Both the position numbers and the translations under genes were made by a program. From Lachnospiraceae bacterium UBA5895 (lineage in GTDB: Bacteria > Bacillota > Clostridia > Lachnospirales > Lachnospiraceae), in NCBI GenBank assembly GCA_002431915.1, contig DJEP01000083.1:1-35566 (forward strand): a stretch of 35,566 bases of DNA, in the 5' to 3' direction. The notes beneath the pieces were generated by a model. That model was not told the DNA's origin and did not search any database. It saw only the letters and a list, made by a program, of their open reading frames with translations. Of this stretch, positions 13,382 through 20,131 are shown piece after piece (positions within the stretch are counted from its first letter, which is position 1; every line of letters starts with the position of its first letter).

Positions 13382-14638
13382 ATGGATCGTAAAAAAGATA
13401 TTATCAAAATTATAGACAGTATGGCAGGAAGATACTCCGCATATGAGGTATTTACGGACTGGACAAAGTGCAGTGCACTGGCAATCAGTAACTCTCTTGC
13501 AATGATCCATGATAAAGTATGGCAGAAAAGAGAAGATGAATACAGAGCCACCATACAGAAATACAGCGATAAAGAGCGAGAGCAGTTGGTAGAAATGTTT
13601 GACTTACTGGTGGAAACATTAGAAGGAACTATGGCAGATGTACTGGGACAGATCTACATGGAATCCGGAATGGGAAGCAAGGCAGCAGGACAGTTTTTTA
13701 CACCATATCATCTAAGCCAGGCATGTGCCAACCTGACACTGCTGGAACCGGACGAACATGGTATTTATCGCGTTAGTGAGCCGAGCTGTGGAGGCGGTGG
13801 AATGATCATTGCCATCGCAGAAAGAATGCGAGACCAGGGCATTGATTATGATATCAAATTGTATCTGGCAACGAAAGAGGTAAGAGATCATGTCAGCAAG
13901 ATATATCAAAAGAATATGCTCCGGGTAATCTCTTCATTCTACCAGTGGATGGTAAAAGAAGAATATCTATTGAAAAATCCGATGAACAAGGTGGATGAGA
14001 TCAAGACTCCCAAGGTGAAAAAAGCAGCATTTACGGAGGCGGAGATTGAGCAGTTAAGGTTGAACATTGGAGACGATGTCAGATTAATGTGCATTTTTGA
14101 AATGCTGTCCTCTACATGGTGCAGAATAGAAGAACTGGCAAAAATGAAAATTGAGGACATAGCACCGGATCATGAGAGTGTACTGGTGCATGGTAAAGGT
14201 AACAAGGATCGAATCTGCTACATCAATGCAAGGGCCAAGATACATCTGGAAAGATATCTCAGTATGAGAAATGACAATAATGAGTATCTCTTCCCCAACA
14301 GTTGTATCTCAATAGGGCAAGAAAGAAATTTACCGTCGGAATGTAAGAAATATCATGTAAAACTGTATGACTGGTGGAAAGCACCGGAACTGATTGGGAG
14401 TGGTCACGCTGAAAAGAGCACACTGGGTAGCAGATTGCGGGCACTTGGGAATAAAAGCAATGTGAAAAAGGTGCATCCGCATAGATTCCGCAGAACAGGA
14501 GCCACATTTGCCCTGCGCAGAGGAATGCCGATAGAGCAGGTATCTAAGATCCTGGGGCATGAGAGCATAGAGACCACACAGATCTATCTGGATATCTCAG
14601 AACAGGAATTGGAACAGGCGCACAAGAAATATGTGTAA
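13382..14638 (+). CDS. Chimera: N-terminal adenine methyltransferase half fused to tyrosine recombinase
   Basis: 418 residues. Residues 1 to about 157 are the front half of a type I-like N6-adenine methyltransferase (GQFFTPYHLSQACANL, then motif I EPSCGGGGMIIAIAERM). The catalytic NPPY/F motif is absent. From about 158 (nt 13853) the protein becomes a tyrosine recombinase: DIKLYLATKEVRDHVSK..., then R in TWCRIEEL, K in GKGNKDR, HPHRFRRTGAT, LGHESIETTQIYLDIS with the nucleophilic Tyr. Aligned to the intact recombinase at 16666 (DITDYLAIRSYRDHIS), about 98 N-terminal residues are missing. Methylation is not expected; recombinase activity is possible but lacks part of the core-binding domain. 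Probably the product of a deletion; assembly error should be excluded. Confidence 0.85.
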   Translation: MDRKKDIIKIIDSMAGRYSAYEVFTDWTKCSALAISNSLAMIHDKVWQKREDEYRATIQKYSDKEREQLVEMFDLLVETLEGTMADVLGQIYMESGMGSKAAGQFFTPYHLSQACANLTLLEPDEHGIYRVSEPSCGGGGMIIAIAERMRDQGIDYDIKLYLATKEVRDHVSKIYQKNMLRVISSFYQWMVKEEYLLKNPMNKVDEIKTPKVKKAAFTEAEIEQLRLNIGDDVRLMCIFEMLSSTWCRIEELAKMKIEDIAPDHESVLVHGKGNKDRICYINARAKIHLERYLSMRNDNNEYLFPNSCISIGQERNLPSECKKYHVKLYDWWKAPELIGSGHAEKSTLGSRLRALGNKSNVKKVHPHRFRRTGATFALRRGMPIEQVSKILGHESIETTQIYLDISEQELEQAHKKYV

Positions 14639-14903
14639 CTTAGGATTTAACAAAGGAGCAAGTAGTGATAGATAGAAGAAAGGAATAACACTTATCCTCG
14701 TGAAACGAGGTTTCCCGGAATCAGAATCCGGGTTGTAAAAATTGATAAATGCCAGAATGGAATGTCATGGTTCGCCTGAGAAATAGCAGCTATTAACACG
14801 CTGCTTAGGTATCGCCCCAGAAAAGGCTAACGGCCAGCGGTAATAACTCCCAAAGACTACAAGGCAGATTGTAAATTTACCACACGGATAAATGTAGTGT
14901 GGT
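14639..14903 (+). ncRNA. Structured intergenic element, unidentified
   Basis: 265 bp without a credible gene. Successive stems: CCTCG-TGAAA-CGAGG (14696-14710), CCCGGA-7 nt-TCCGGG (14714-14732), AGCAGC-9 nt-GCTGCT (14785-14805), TATCGC/GCGGTA around 14815-14840, and CCACAC-11 nt-GTGTGG (14880-14902). AAAGACTACA and a later TGTAGT are complementary, faintly recalling the P7 pairing of group I introns, but no P1 with a U-G splice site was found. A GTG with AAAGGAG (14665) opens only seven codons. It may be a ribozyme, an element insertion or a regulatory leader of the next gene. Confidence 0.4.
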
Positions 14904-15791
14904 GTGTTGGAAGATTTTATTAAAAGATCAATAGATCGTGTGAAACTGGCAAGCGAAATGTCCATAGCGCATTATGGGAAACCTCTTGTTTGCGAGTATT
15001 CTGGAGGAAAAGATTCGGACACATTACTGTGGGTGTTTGAGCAAAGCGGGATACCGTTTGAAGTTCATAATTCACATACCACAGTAGATGCCCCGCCTAC
15101 GGTCTACCATATAAGAGAAACATTCAGAAGATTAGAATTGAAAGGTGTTAAGTGCACTGTAGATTATCATAATAAGGGAAACGGACAGCGAGTGACGATG
15201 TGGAATTTAATTCCTACAAAGCTGATGCCGCCAACGAGGAATGTTCGGTACTGCTGTTCGGTATTGAAAGAAGGTGGAAATGCGAACCGGATGATTGCTA
15301 CTGGCATTAGATGGGAAGAAAGCAAAGAGAGAAGCAAAAGGAGCGAATTTGAGGTCCTTGGAAAGACAGCAGCTAAAAGCATAGGCGTTTCTGATGAAAA
15401 AATGCTTTTAACAGACAATAGCGATACGAGACGATTATTTGAAAGCTGCCAGATGAAAGCTAAAACAGTTGTTAATCCGATTATCGATTGGGAAGAAGTG
15501 GATCTATGGAACGTTATCAATGGGGAAAACATACCGGTTTGTGAAATGTATTCCTGGGGATATGAGAGATTGGGGTGTATAGCTTGTCCTCTTGCAAATA
15601 GACGCCAAAGAGAGCGCGAAATATATGATTTCCCCAAATATAAAACTGCGTATATAAAAGCATTTGATCGGATGCTTGAAACGAGAAGATCTCGAAGAAA
15701 AGAGACAACGTGGACATGTGGAGAGGAAGTATATTTATGGTGGATGCAGAGCAAGGATGTACTCGGACAAATAAGTATGTTCGATATGTAA
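14904..15791 (+). CDS. PAPS reductase-like (adenine nucleotide alpha hydrolase) protein
   Basis: 295 residues. The PP-loop CEYSGGKDSDTLL (about 30-42), HTTVDAPPTVYHIR, MWNLIPTKLMPPTR and YCCSVLKEGG are typical of the phosphoadenosine phosphosulfate reductase family found in Firmicutes phages. A C-terminal LGCIACPLANRRQRE cysteine pair follows. The phage role is unknown; related DndC-type enzymes act in DNA sulfur modification. The start is uncertain: GTG 14904 or TTG 14907 have no clear ribosome binding site, and an in-frame stop lies just upstream. The true start may be internal or the 5' end may have been altered by the structured element. Confidence 0.8.
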   Translation: MLEDFIKRSIDRVKLASEMSIAHYGKPLVCEYSGGKDSDTLLWVFEQSGIPFEVHNSHTTVDAPPTVYHIRETFRRLELKGVKCTVDYHNKGNGQRVTMWNLIPTKLMPPTRNVRYCCSVLKEGGNANRMIATGIRWEESKERSKRSEFEVLGKTAAKSIGVSDEKMLLTDNSDTRRLFESCQMKAKTVVNPIIDWEEVDLWNVINGENIPVCEMYSWGYERLGCIACPLANRRQREREIYDFPKYKTAYIKAFDRMLETRRSRRKETTWTCGEEVYLWWMQSKDVLGQISMFDM

Positions 15792-15810
15792 ACTGAAAAA
15801 GAGGTGGAAC

Positions 15811-16011
15811 ATGAGATTATATCAGGGAAATGCAAAAGAACTTGTAGGGAAGAAGATTGATTGCAATCGTAGGATGGGCGGTTATTATCCGATGGAAGTT
15901 ATCGAAATAGGTGGAATCCCATATGTGAAGGATGCAGCGGGAGTATGTATGCCTATTCCAGAAAAGGAAGATGACTTTAACAGCGTTCATTTTGATTTCG
16001 TAATTGACTAA
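15811..16011 (+). CDS. Small phage protein, unknown (66 residues)
   Basis: AAGAGGTGG lies six bases before the ATG. A compact beta-rich sequence (LVGKKIDCNRRMGGYYPMEVIEIGGIPYVKDAAGVCMPIP) with an acidic end. No family recognised. It sits 19 bp after the PAPS-reductase-like gene and is probably cotranscribed with it. The following AT-rich gap (16012-16171) contains a regulated-looking promoter. Confidence 0.65.
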   Translation: MRLYQGNAKELVGKKIDCNRRMGGYYPMEVIEIGGIPYVKDAAGVCMPIPEKEDDFNSVHFDFVID

Positions 16012-16110
16012 ACTGAAATTTAACTTAAACAATATTTATGTAAGAAAAATACGAAAAAATCACAAAAAATAAAAATTATTTTCAAAAAATGCCTCCGTTG
16101 GCGGTTTATT

Positions 16111-16143
16111 TTGACATATACAAGTGTAAGCAATAGTGCTTAC
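16111..16143 (+). promoter_or_regulatory. Promoter candidate with inverted-repeat operator
   Basis: TTGACA at 16111-16116, with an imperfect -10 (TAGTGC 17 bp on, or TATAAA further down near 16151). The perfect dyad GTAAGCA-ATAG-TGCTTAC (16126-16143) lies downstream of the -35. It precedes the 16172 gene by 29 bp, suggesting an independently controlled gene. The dyad differs from both the switch operators and the dispersed palindrome. Confidence 0.45.
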
Positions 16144-16171
16144 TGAGTGTATAAAACGGAGGAAAACACTA

Positions 16172-16399
16172 ATGAGTAGAGTAGATTATTTTAGAAACGG
16201 AATGGAAGACCTGGATCCTAATTACGATAATAGCAATGCGGAAATGTATAGCTATGAGCAGGAAGCGGATATCTGGGAAGATGAAATGGCAGAGGGAGTA
16301 CATATCGAAAATATACACATGTGTGGGGACCCGCTCTGCAAGATACCCGTAAACATGTATGATTGCTATTACATCAAAAGGGTTTCCGGGAATATGTAG
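16172..16399 (+). CDS. Small acidic protein, unknown (75 residues)
   Basis: The start at 16172 follows ACGGAGG, not the upstream ATG-less extension. The first half is strongly acidic (MEDLDPNYDNSNAEMYSYEQEADIWEDEM in overlapping parts), about 16 Asp/Glu against five Lys/Arg overall. The C-terminal half holds three cysteines (MCGDPLCK...DCYY). It has its own promoter-like region and structured DNA after the stop, so it looks like an accessory gene (moron). Small acidic phage proteins can be DNA mimics or anti-defence factors, but nothing specific is recognised. Confidence 0.55.
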   Translation: MSRVDYFRNGMEDLDPNYDNSNAEMYSYEQEADIWEDEMAEGVHIENIHMCGDPLCKIPVNMYDCYYIKRVSGNM

Positions 16400-16460
16400 T
16401 ACATAATGTACTACGGTATCTCTGGGAGTGTCGTACATATCTGTGCGGCATTCCCGAGAT
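16396..16460 (+). ncRNA. Strong hairpins after the 16172 gene
   Basis: GTAGTACA-TAA-TGTACTAC (16396-16414) overlaps the stop codon. Then 16418-16460 folds as an 18-pair stem with one bulged U and a six-base AUAUCU loop. Three pairs are G-U on the plus strand and would be C-A mismatches on the minus strand, so the plus-strand RNA is the folded one. No T-run follows, so this is not a standard terminator. Confidence 0.5.
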
Positions 16461-16483
16461 CTTCCAAATTTTGAAAGGAGTAT

Positions 16484-16612
16484 TTGGTTAAAAGTGTAAT
16501 AAGTATCATAATACACAATCGGAAAACCCAGTGCAGAGGGGCCTGCAATCGATCACATAATAATAGCGGTACAACCACCGACCAAAGTAGACTGTACCGC
16601 TCAACTGCTTAA
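16484..16612 (+). CDS. Doubtful 42-residue ORF or RNA leader
   Basis: TTG at 16484 with GAAAGGAG only three bases upstream opens a 42-codon frame to TAA 16610-16612. It contains the nine-pair hairpin AGCGGTACA / TGTACCGCT (16565-16573 with 16593-16601). The short spacing and internal hairpin make coding uncertain. The region may rather be an untranslated leader of the recombinase gene at 16666, whose GAGGTG site is partly enclosed by a CACCT/AGGTG pair. Confidence 0.25.
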   Translation: MVKSVISIIIHNRKTQCRGACNRSHNNSGTTTDQSRLYRSTA

Positions 16613-16665
16613 GGACATCATATCATACAGATGCACCTTGGGCAAGGAGAAAATGAGGTGCGCAT

Positions 16666-17667
16666 ATGACTAAAAATGATTTAATCAACGACGTAGCTTA
16701 TGAATTACGTGACAGCATGACCAGGGAACAGATCGACCGAATGAAGATTACGCTTTACGTCAAATTGCAGGACTTTGAGCTGGCAGAGATCAAACAGTTG
16801 CCTATGATCATAGAGCATGATAATGAGTGGTTAATGCAGAGGTACTGTGTGGACAGTGTGGCAGCAGGACTCCATGCCGGAACTATCAGGAGTTACATAG
16901 GGATCATACGAAAGTTTTTTGAATTTGTGAACAAGAATTATAAATATGTGATAGCGCAGGATATTACAGATTACCTTGCTATAAGATCCTATCGTGATCA
17001 CATCAGCCACAATTATAAATCCACAATATACAGGTATTTATGCACATTTTTTGGGTGGGCATTCAAGAAGCGGCATATCCAGGACAATATCGTTGATGGT
17101 GTGGACAAGGTAAAGCAGATCAAACGCAAAAAAGAACGTCTCTCTGATGAAGAGGTAGAAGACATCCGGGACGTGCTCCAGACACCAAAGGAAAAAGCAC
17201 TCTTTGAACTGATGCTGAGTACCGGAATGCGTGTCGGAGAGATTTCAAATCTCAATGTTGCTGACATAGATCTAGTACATAAACGGGTGGCAATATTCGG
17301 ACAGAAGACAGACACTTACCGAACAGGAATGCTGACACCGATGGCGGTGAAAGCATTGAAGAACTATATCGGAAACCGTACAGGAACAGATCCGTTATTC
17401 CTGTGTGACCGTGCTCCACACAGACGGATGAAGAATGCAGCTATTGAAAACATAGCAAAGGGAATGGCTCTGCGTGGGGGAGTGACCAGAATCAAGGCAA
17501 CCGTGCATGTGTATCGTAAGACATTTGCCAGCGTTTTATACCGTAAGACCGGGGATGTCTTGCTCGTGAGCAAGCTGTTAGGCCATGCAAAGCCTGACAT
17601 GACGGTTCAGTACTATCTCATTGATGACATTGAGGAGATGCAGCACAAGTATAACAGAGTAGCATGA
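16666..17667 (+). CDS. Tyrosine recombinase, intact
   Basis: 333 residues. The N-terminal SAM-like core-binding domain (about 55-140) precedes the catalytic domain, with R in GMRVGEI, a beta-hairpin lysine (FGQKTD region), HVYRKTFAS (H-x-x-R), LGHAKPDM and the nucleophile in VQYYLID. It belongs to the XerC/XerD-like group. Start ATG after GAGGTG. It resembles the recombinase half of the 13382 chimera, so the region has two paralogues in the same direction flanking about 2 kb of accessory DNA. Integration is already served by the serine recombinase, so this enzyme more likely acts on resolution, inversion or cassette exchange. Confidence 0.88.
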   Translation: MTKNDLINDVAYELRDSMTREQIDRMKITLYVKLQDFELAEIKQLPMIIEHDNEWLMQRYCVDSVAAGLHAGTIRSYIGIIRKFFEFVNKNYKYVIAQDITDYLAIRSYRDHISHNYKSTIYRYLCTFFGWAFKKRHIQDNIVDGVDKVKQIKRKKERLSDEEVEDIRDVLQTPKEKALFELMLSTGMRVGEISNLNVADIDLVHKRVAIFGQKTDTYRTGMLTPMAVKALKNYIGNRTGTDPLFLCDRAPHRRMKNAAIENIAKGMALRGGVTRIKATVHVYRKTFASVLYRKTGDVLLVSKLLGHAKPDMTVQYYLIDDIEEMQHKYNRVA

Positions 17668-17681
17668 TAACCGCACCGGCA

Positions 17682-17697
17682 GTTGCACCGGTGCAAC
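17682..17697. repeat. Palindrome copy 5 (16-bp form)
   Basis: Perfect GTTGCACCGGTGCAAC between the recombinase stop and the ribosome binding site of the late-regulator gene. Confidence 0.85.
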
Positions 17698-17715
17698 AGA
17701 AAGGAGAAAGCATCG

Positions 17716-18144
17716 ATGCAGAGAATTAACAGAGCAAGCTGGAGAATCATTGAAACCATATTATTACGATATCCTCAGCGCAAGAAAGAATATGAGGAGT
17801 ACATATCTGATATCATGGCATCACCGGCGGGAGGCAGCAGTCGCCAGTCGGATCCTGCCAGGGAAAGGGATAAGGCACAGTCTGTCACAGAAGCAAAAGC
17901 TCTGAAGATGACATCGGTATACCATGAGCGGATAAAGAAAGAGATTGAGGCGGTAGAATTTGTATACAATTCCCTAAAATCAGAAGAACAGAAGGTAATC
18001 CGGATCAGGTACTGGAGCAAAGGACTCAGAGCACCGATTCCTTACCTAAAGATTGGAGGGGCTTCGTATAGTGAGCGGCAGATGAAACGGATTGTGTTCA
18101 AGACAATCGAGCAGATCGGAAGATATATTGGGGAGCTAAAGTAA
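17716..18144 (+). CDS. ArpU/RinA-like late transcription regulator
   Basis: 142 residues; ATG at 17716, nine bases after AAAGGAG. The N-terminal helix is followed by a basic linker. The C-terminal part (about 85-140: EAVEFVYNSLKSEEQKVIRIRYWSKGLRAPIPYLKIGGASYSERQMKRIVFKTIEQIGRYIG) has the sigma-70 region-4-like HTH seen in ArpU/RinA phage regulators placed just before terminase. It is expected to activate or antiterminate late transcription. Palindrome copies lie on both sides of the gene. Confidence 0.75.
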   Translation: MQRINRASWRIIETILLRYPQRKKEYEEYISDIMASPAGGSSRQSDPARERDKAQSVTEAKALKMTSVYHERIKKEIEAVEFVYNSLKSEEQKVIRIRYWSKGLRAPIPYLKIGGASYSERQMKRIVFKTIEQIGRYIGELK

Positions 18145-18149
18145 AAGAT

Positions 18150-18237
18150 GGCATGATTTCGCATGTCAAATGTGATAATATAGTATCGTGATAAATTAGT
18201 GATAAGGGCGATGCAGATATTCTGCGTTGCCTTTTTT
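18150..18237 (+). terminator. Late leader: possible activator-dependent promoter followed by terminator
   Basis: The terminator is solid: GGCGATGCAG (18207-18216), loop ATATT, CTGCGTTGCC (18222-18231), then TTTTTT. It ends either the regulator transcript or a short leader. Upstream, TGTGATAATATAGT near 18172-18185 contains a plausible -10 but no good -35, as expected for an activator-dependent phage late promoter. A promoter with an early terminator before terminase would resemble the lambda Q-type arrangement. Confidence 0.65.
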
Positions 18238-18243
18238 CGTGGA

Positions 18244-18259
18244 GTTGCACCAGTGCAAC
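18244..18259. repeat. Palindrome copy 6 (variant, CCAG centre)
   Basis: GTTGCACCAGTGCAAC has one change at the centre and both arms intact. It lies between the leader terminator and the small terminase gene. Confidence 0.8.
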
Positions 18260-18279
18260 GGTAGAGAGATGGTGAGCGG

Positions 18280-18753
18280 ATGGCAAAAGGCAAATATGAG
18301 TATTGGCTGACACCGGAAGGCTTGCTGAAGCTGGAAGGATGGGCCAGAGATGGATTAACTGACGAACAGATTGCTGGAAATATGGGTGTAGGAAACCGTA
18401 CTTTATATGAATGGAAACAAAAGTATCCGCAGATTTCGCAGTCCCTAAAAAGGGGGAAGGAAGTGGTTGACCTTCAGGTGGAAAATGCATTACTTAAAAG
18501 AGCACTTGGATATCGTTACACGGAAACCACAAAGGAACTGATCGTAGATAAAAATACAGGAAAATCAGAAATGTGCGTGACTAAAACAGTAGAAAAGGAA
18601 GTAGTACCGGACACTACGGCCCAGATATTCTGGCTAAAGAACAGAAAACCGGATAAATGGAGAGATAAACAGGATGTCCAGATTTCCGGGGAACTTAAAT
18701 CCGAACAGAGTAAACTGGATGACCTGATCAGACAGGTGCATGGTGATGGATAA
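18280..18753 (+). CDS. terS: Terminase small subunit
   Basis: 157 residues. The N-terminal HTH (about 18-50: LEGWARDGLTDEQIAGNMGVGNRTLYEWKQKYPQ) recognises the pac/cos DNA. A helical oligomerisation part follows, with VENALLKRALGY and the typical WLKNRKPDKWRDKQ segment near the C-terminus. It overlaps the large subunit start by one base (TAATG). Start ATG after GGTGAGCGG. It forms the packaging motor with TerL. Confidence 0.85.
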   Translation: MAKGKYEYWLTPEGLLKLEGWARDGLTDEQIAGNMGVGNRTLYEWKQKYPQISQSLKRGKEVVDLQVENALLKRALGYRYTETTKELIVDKNTGKSEMCVTKTVEKEVVPDTTAQIFWLKNRKPDKWRDKQDVQISGELKSEQSKLDDLIRQVHGDG

Positions 18754-20126
18754 TGAGCGCAAGTAAACTCCTACTGTCAGAGAAATACAAAGCATTTCTG
18801 AAATGTGATGCTCCGGTGGAATTTCTGGAAGGAACCACGGCAGCAGGTAAGACGACAGTCGGGATTTTCAAGTTTATACTTAAGGTGGCGGAAAGCCCCA
18901 AGAAACTTCACATCATTGCCGCGGATGATACTGGAACTGCCGAGAAGAATATTATCAACAAGGATCTTGGTATACTGGATGATTTTGGTATTCTGGTAGA
19001 ATATAACGGTAGCGGTACCAAAGACGATAAAATCCCACACTTGATCCTACATACAAGCAGGGGAGATAAAGTCATTTATGTGCTGGGCTACGGTAACAAG
19101 AAAAAGTGGAAGAAGGCATTAGGTGGACAATATGGCTGTCTGTACATAGATGAGGTTAATACCGCAGACATAGATTTTGTCAGAGAAGCATCCATGCGAT
19201 GTGATTATCTGATGGCAACACTAAACCCGGATGATCCGGGACTGCCGGTGTATAAAGAATATATCAACTGTGCGCGTCCTCTTCCGGAATGGAAGGATGA
19301 GACACCACAGGAAATCATAGAGGAATTAAAAGAAGAGCCAAAGGACGGATGGGTCCATTGGTTCTTTTCTTTTAAGGACAATGCAGGCCTTCCGCCGGAT
19401 AAGCTGCAGATGATTCTGCAAAACACACCGAAGGGAACAAAGATCTGGAAAAACAAGATTCAAGGTCTCCGCGGAAAAGCGACAGGGTTGGTATTCTCCA
19501 ACTTTGTCAGAAAGAAACATGTTGTTACTGCTGCGTGGGTGAAGAAACAGATTGCAGATGGAAATATCCGTTTCAGGAAGTTTACAGCCGGACTGGATAC
19601 ATCATATTCCTCAAAATCTCCGGATACTATTGCAATGATCTTCCAGGGCATTACGGATGACCGCAAGCTGATCACGCTGGCTGAGAAGGTATATAGCAAT
19701 GCTGATCTCAGTATACCGCTGGCTCCTTCTGACACAGCGGTAAAGTTTATAGCTTTTCTGGATAGATGCAGATCGGAATGGGGATTTGCAAAAGAGTCTT
19801 TTATTGACTGCGCAGATGCGGCGACCATAACAGAACTTCGGAAGTATAAGCGCCTGCATGGGTGCCTTTATAATTTCATTGAGTCCTACAAGAAGGTAAC
19901 AATATTGGACCGTATCAATTTACAGCTGGGATGGATCCAGCAGGACTGTTATCTGGTAGTTGAGGATTGTACAAACCATATCTCAGAGTTGGAACGTTAT
20001 TCCTGGAATGAGGAAGAGGATGCTCCGGTACCGGAGGATAAGAACGACCATACGATCAATGCAAACCAGTACGGATGGATTCCATACCGGAATATGATCG
20101 GATTCGAGGAGGATAAACAGAGGTGA
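18753..20126 (+). CDS. terL: Terminase large subunit
   Basis: 457 residues. The ATPase domain has Walker A EGTTAAGKTT (about 26-35) and Walker B CLYIDEVN (about 129-136), followed by MATLNPDDP. The nuclease domain begins with GLDTSYSSKSPD (about 280), with later acidic residues in DCADAATI and the DHTINANQYG segment near the end. It pumps DNA into the procapsid and cuts it. Length is typical of this terminase group and no disruption is seen. Confidence 0.93.
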   Translation: MSASKLLLSEKYKAFLKCDAPVEFLEGTTAAGKTTVGIFKFILKVAESPKKLHIIAADDTGTAEKNIINKDLGILDDFGILVEYNGSGTKDDKIPHLILHTSRGDKVIYVLGYGNKKKWKKALGGQYGCLYIDEVNTADIDFVREASMRCDYLMATLNPDDPGLPVYKEYINCARPLPEWKDETPQEIIEELKEEPKDGWVHWFFSFKDNAGLPPDKLQMILQNTPKGTKIWKNKIQGLRGKATGLVFSNFVRKKHVVTAAWVKKQIADGNIRFRKFTAGLDTSYSSKSPDTIAMIFQGITDDRKLITLAEKVYSNADLSIPLAPSDTAVKFIAFLDRCRSEWGFAKESFIDCADAATITELRKYKRLHGCLYNFIESYKKVTILDRINLQLGWIQQDCYLVVEDCTNHISELERYSWNEEEDAPVPEDKNDHTINANQYGWIPYRNMIGFEEDKQR

Positions 20127-20131
20127 ACCTG

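Noticed and set aside
14639..14903. Firm call of a group I intron
   Set aside because: Only a P7-like pairing is suggestive; no P1 with U-G, no clear P3/P8 and no defined exons.
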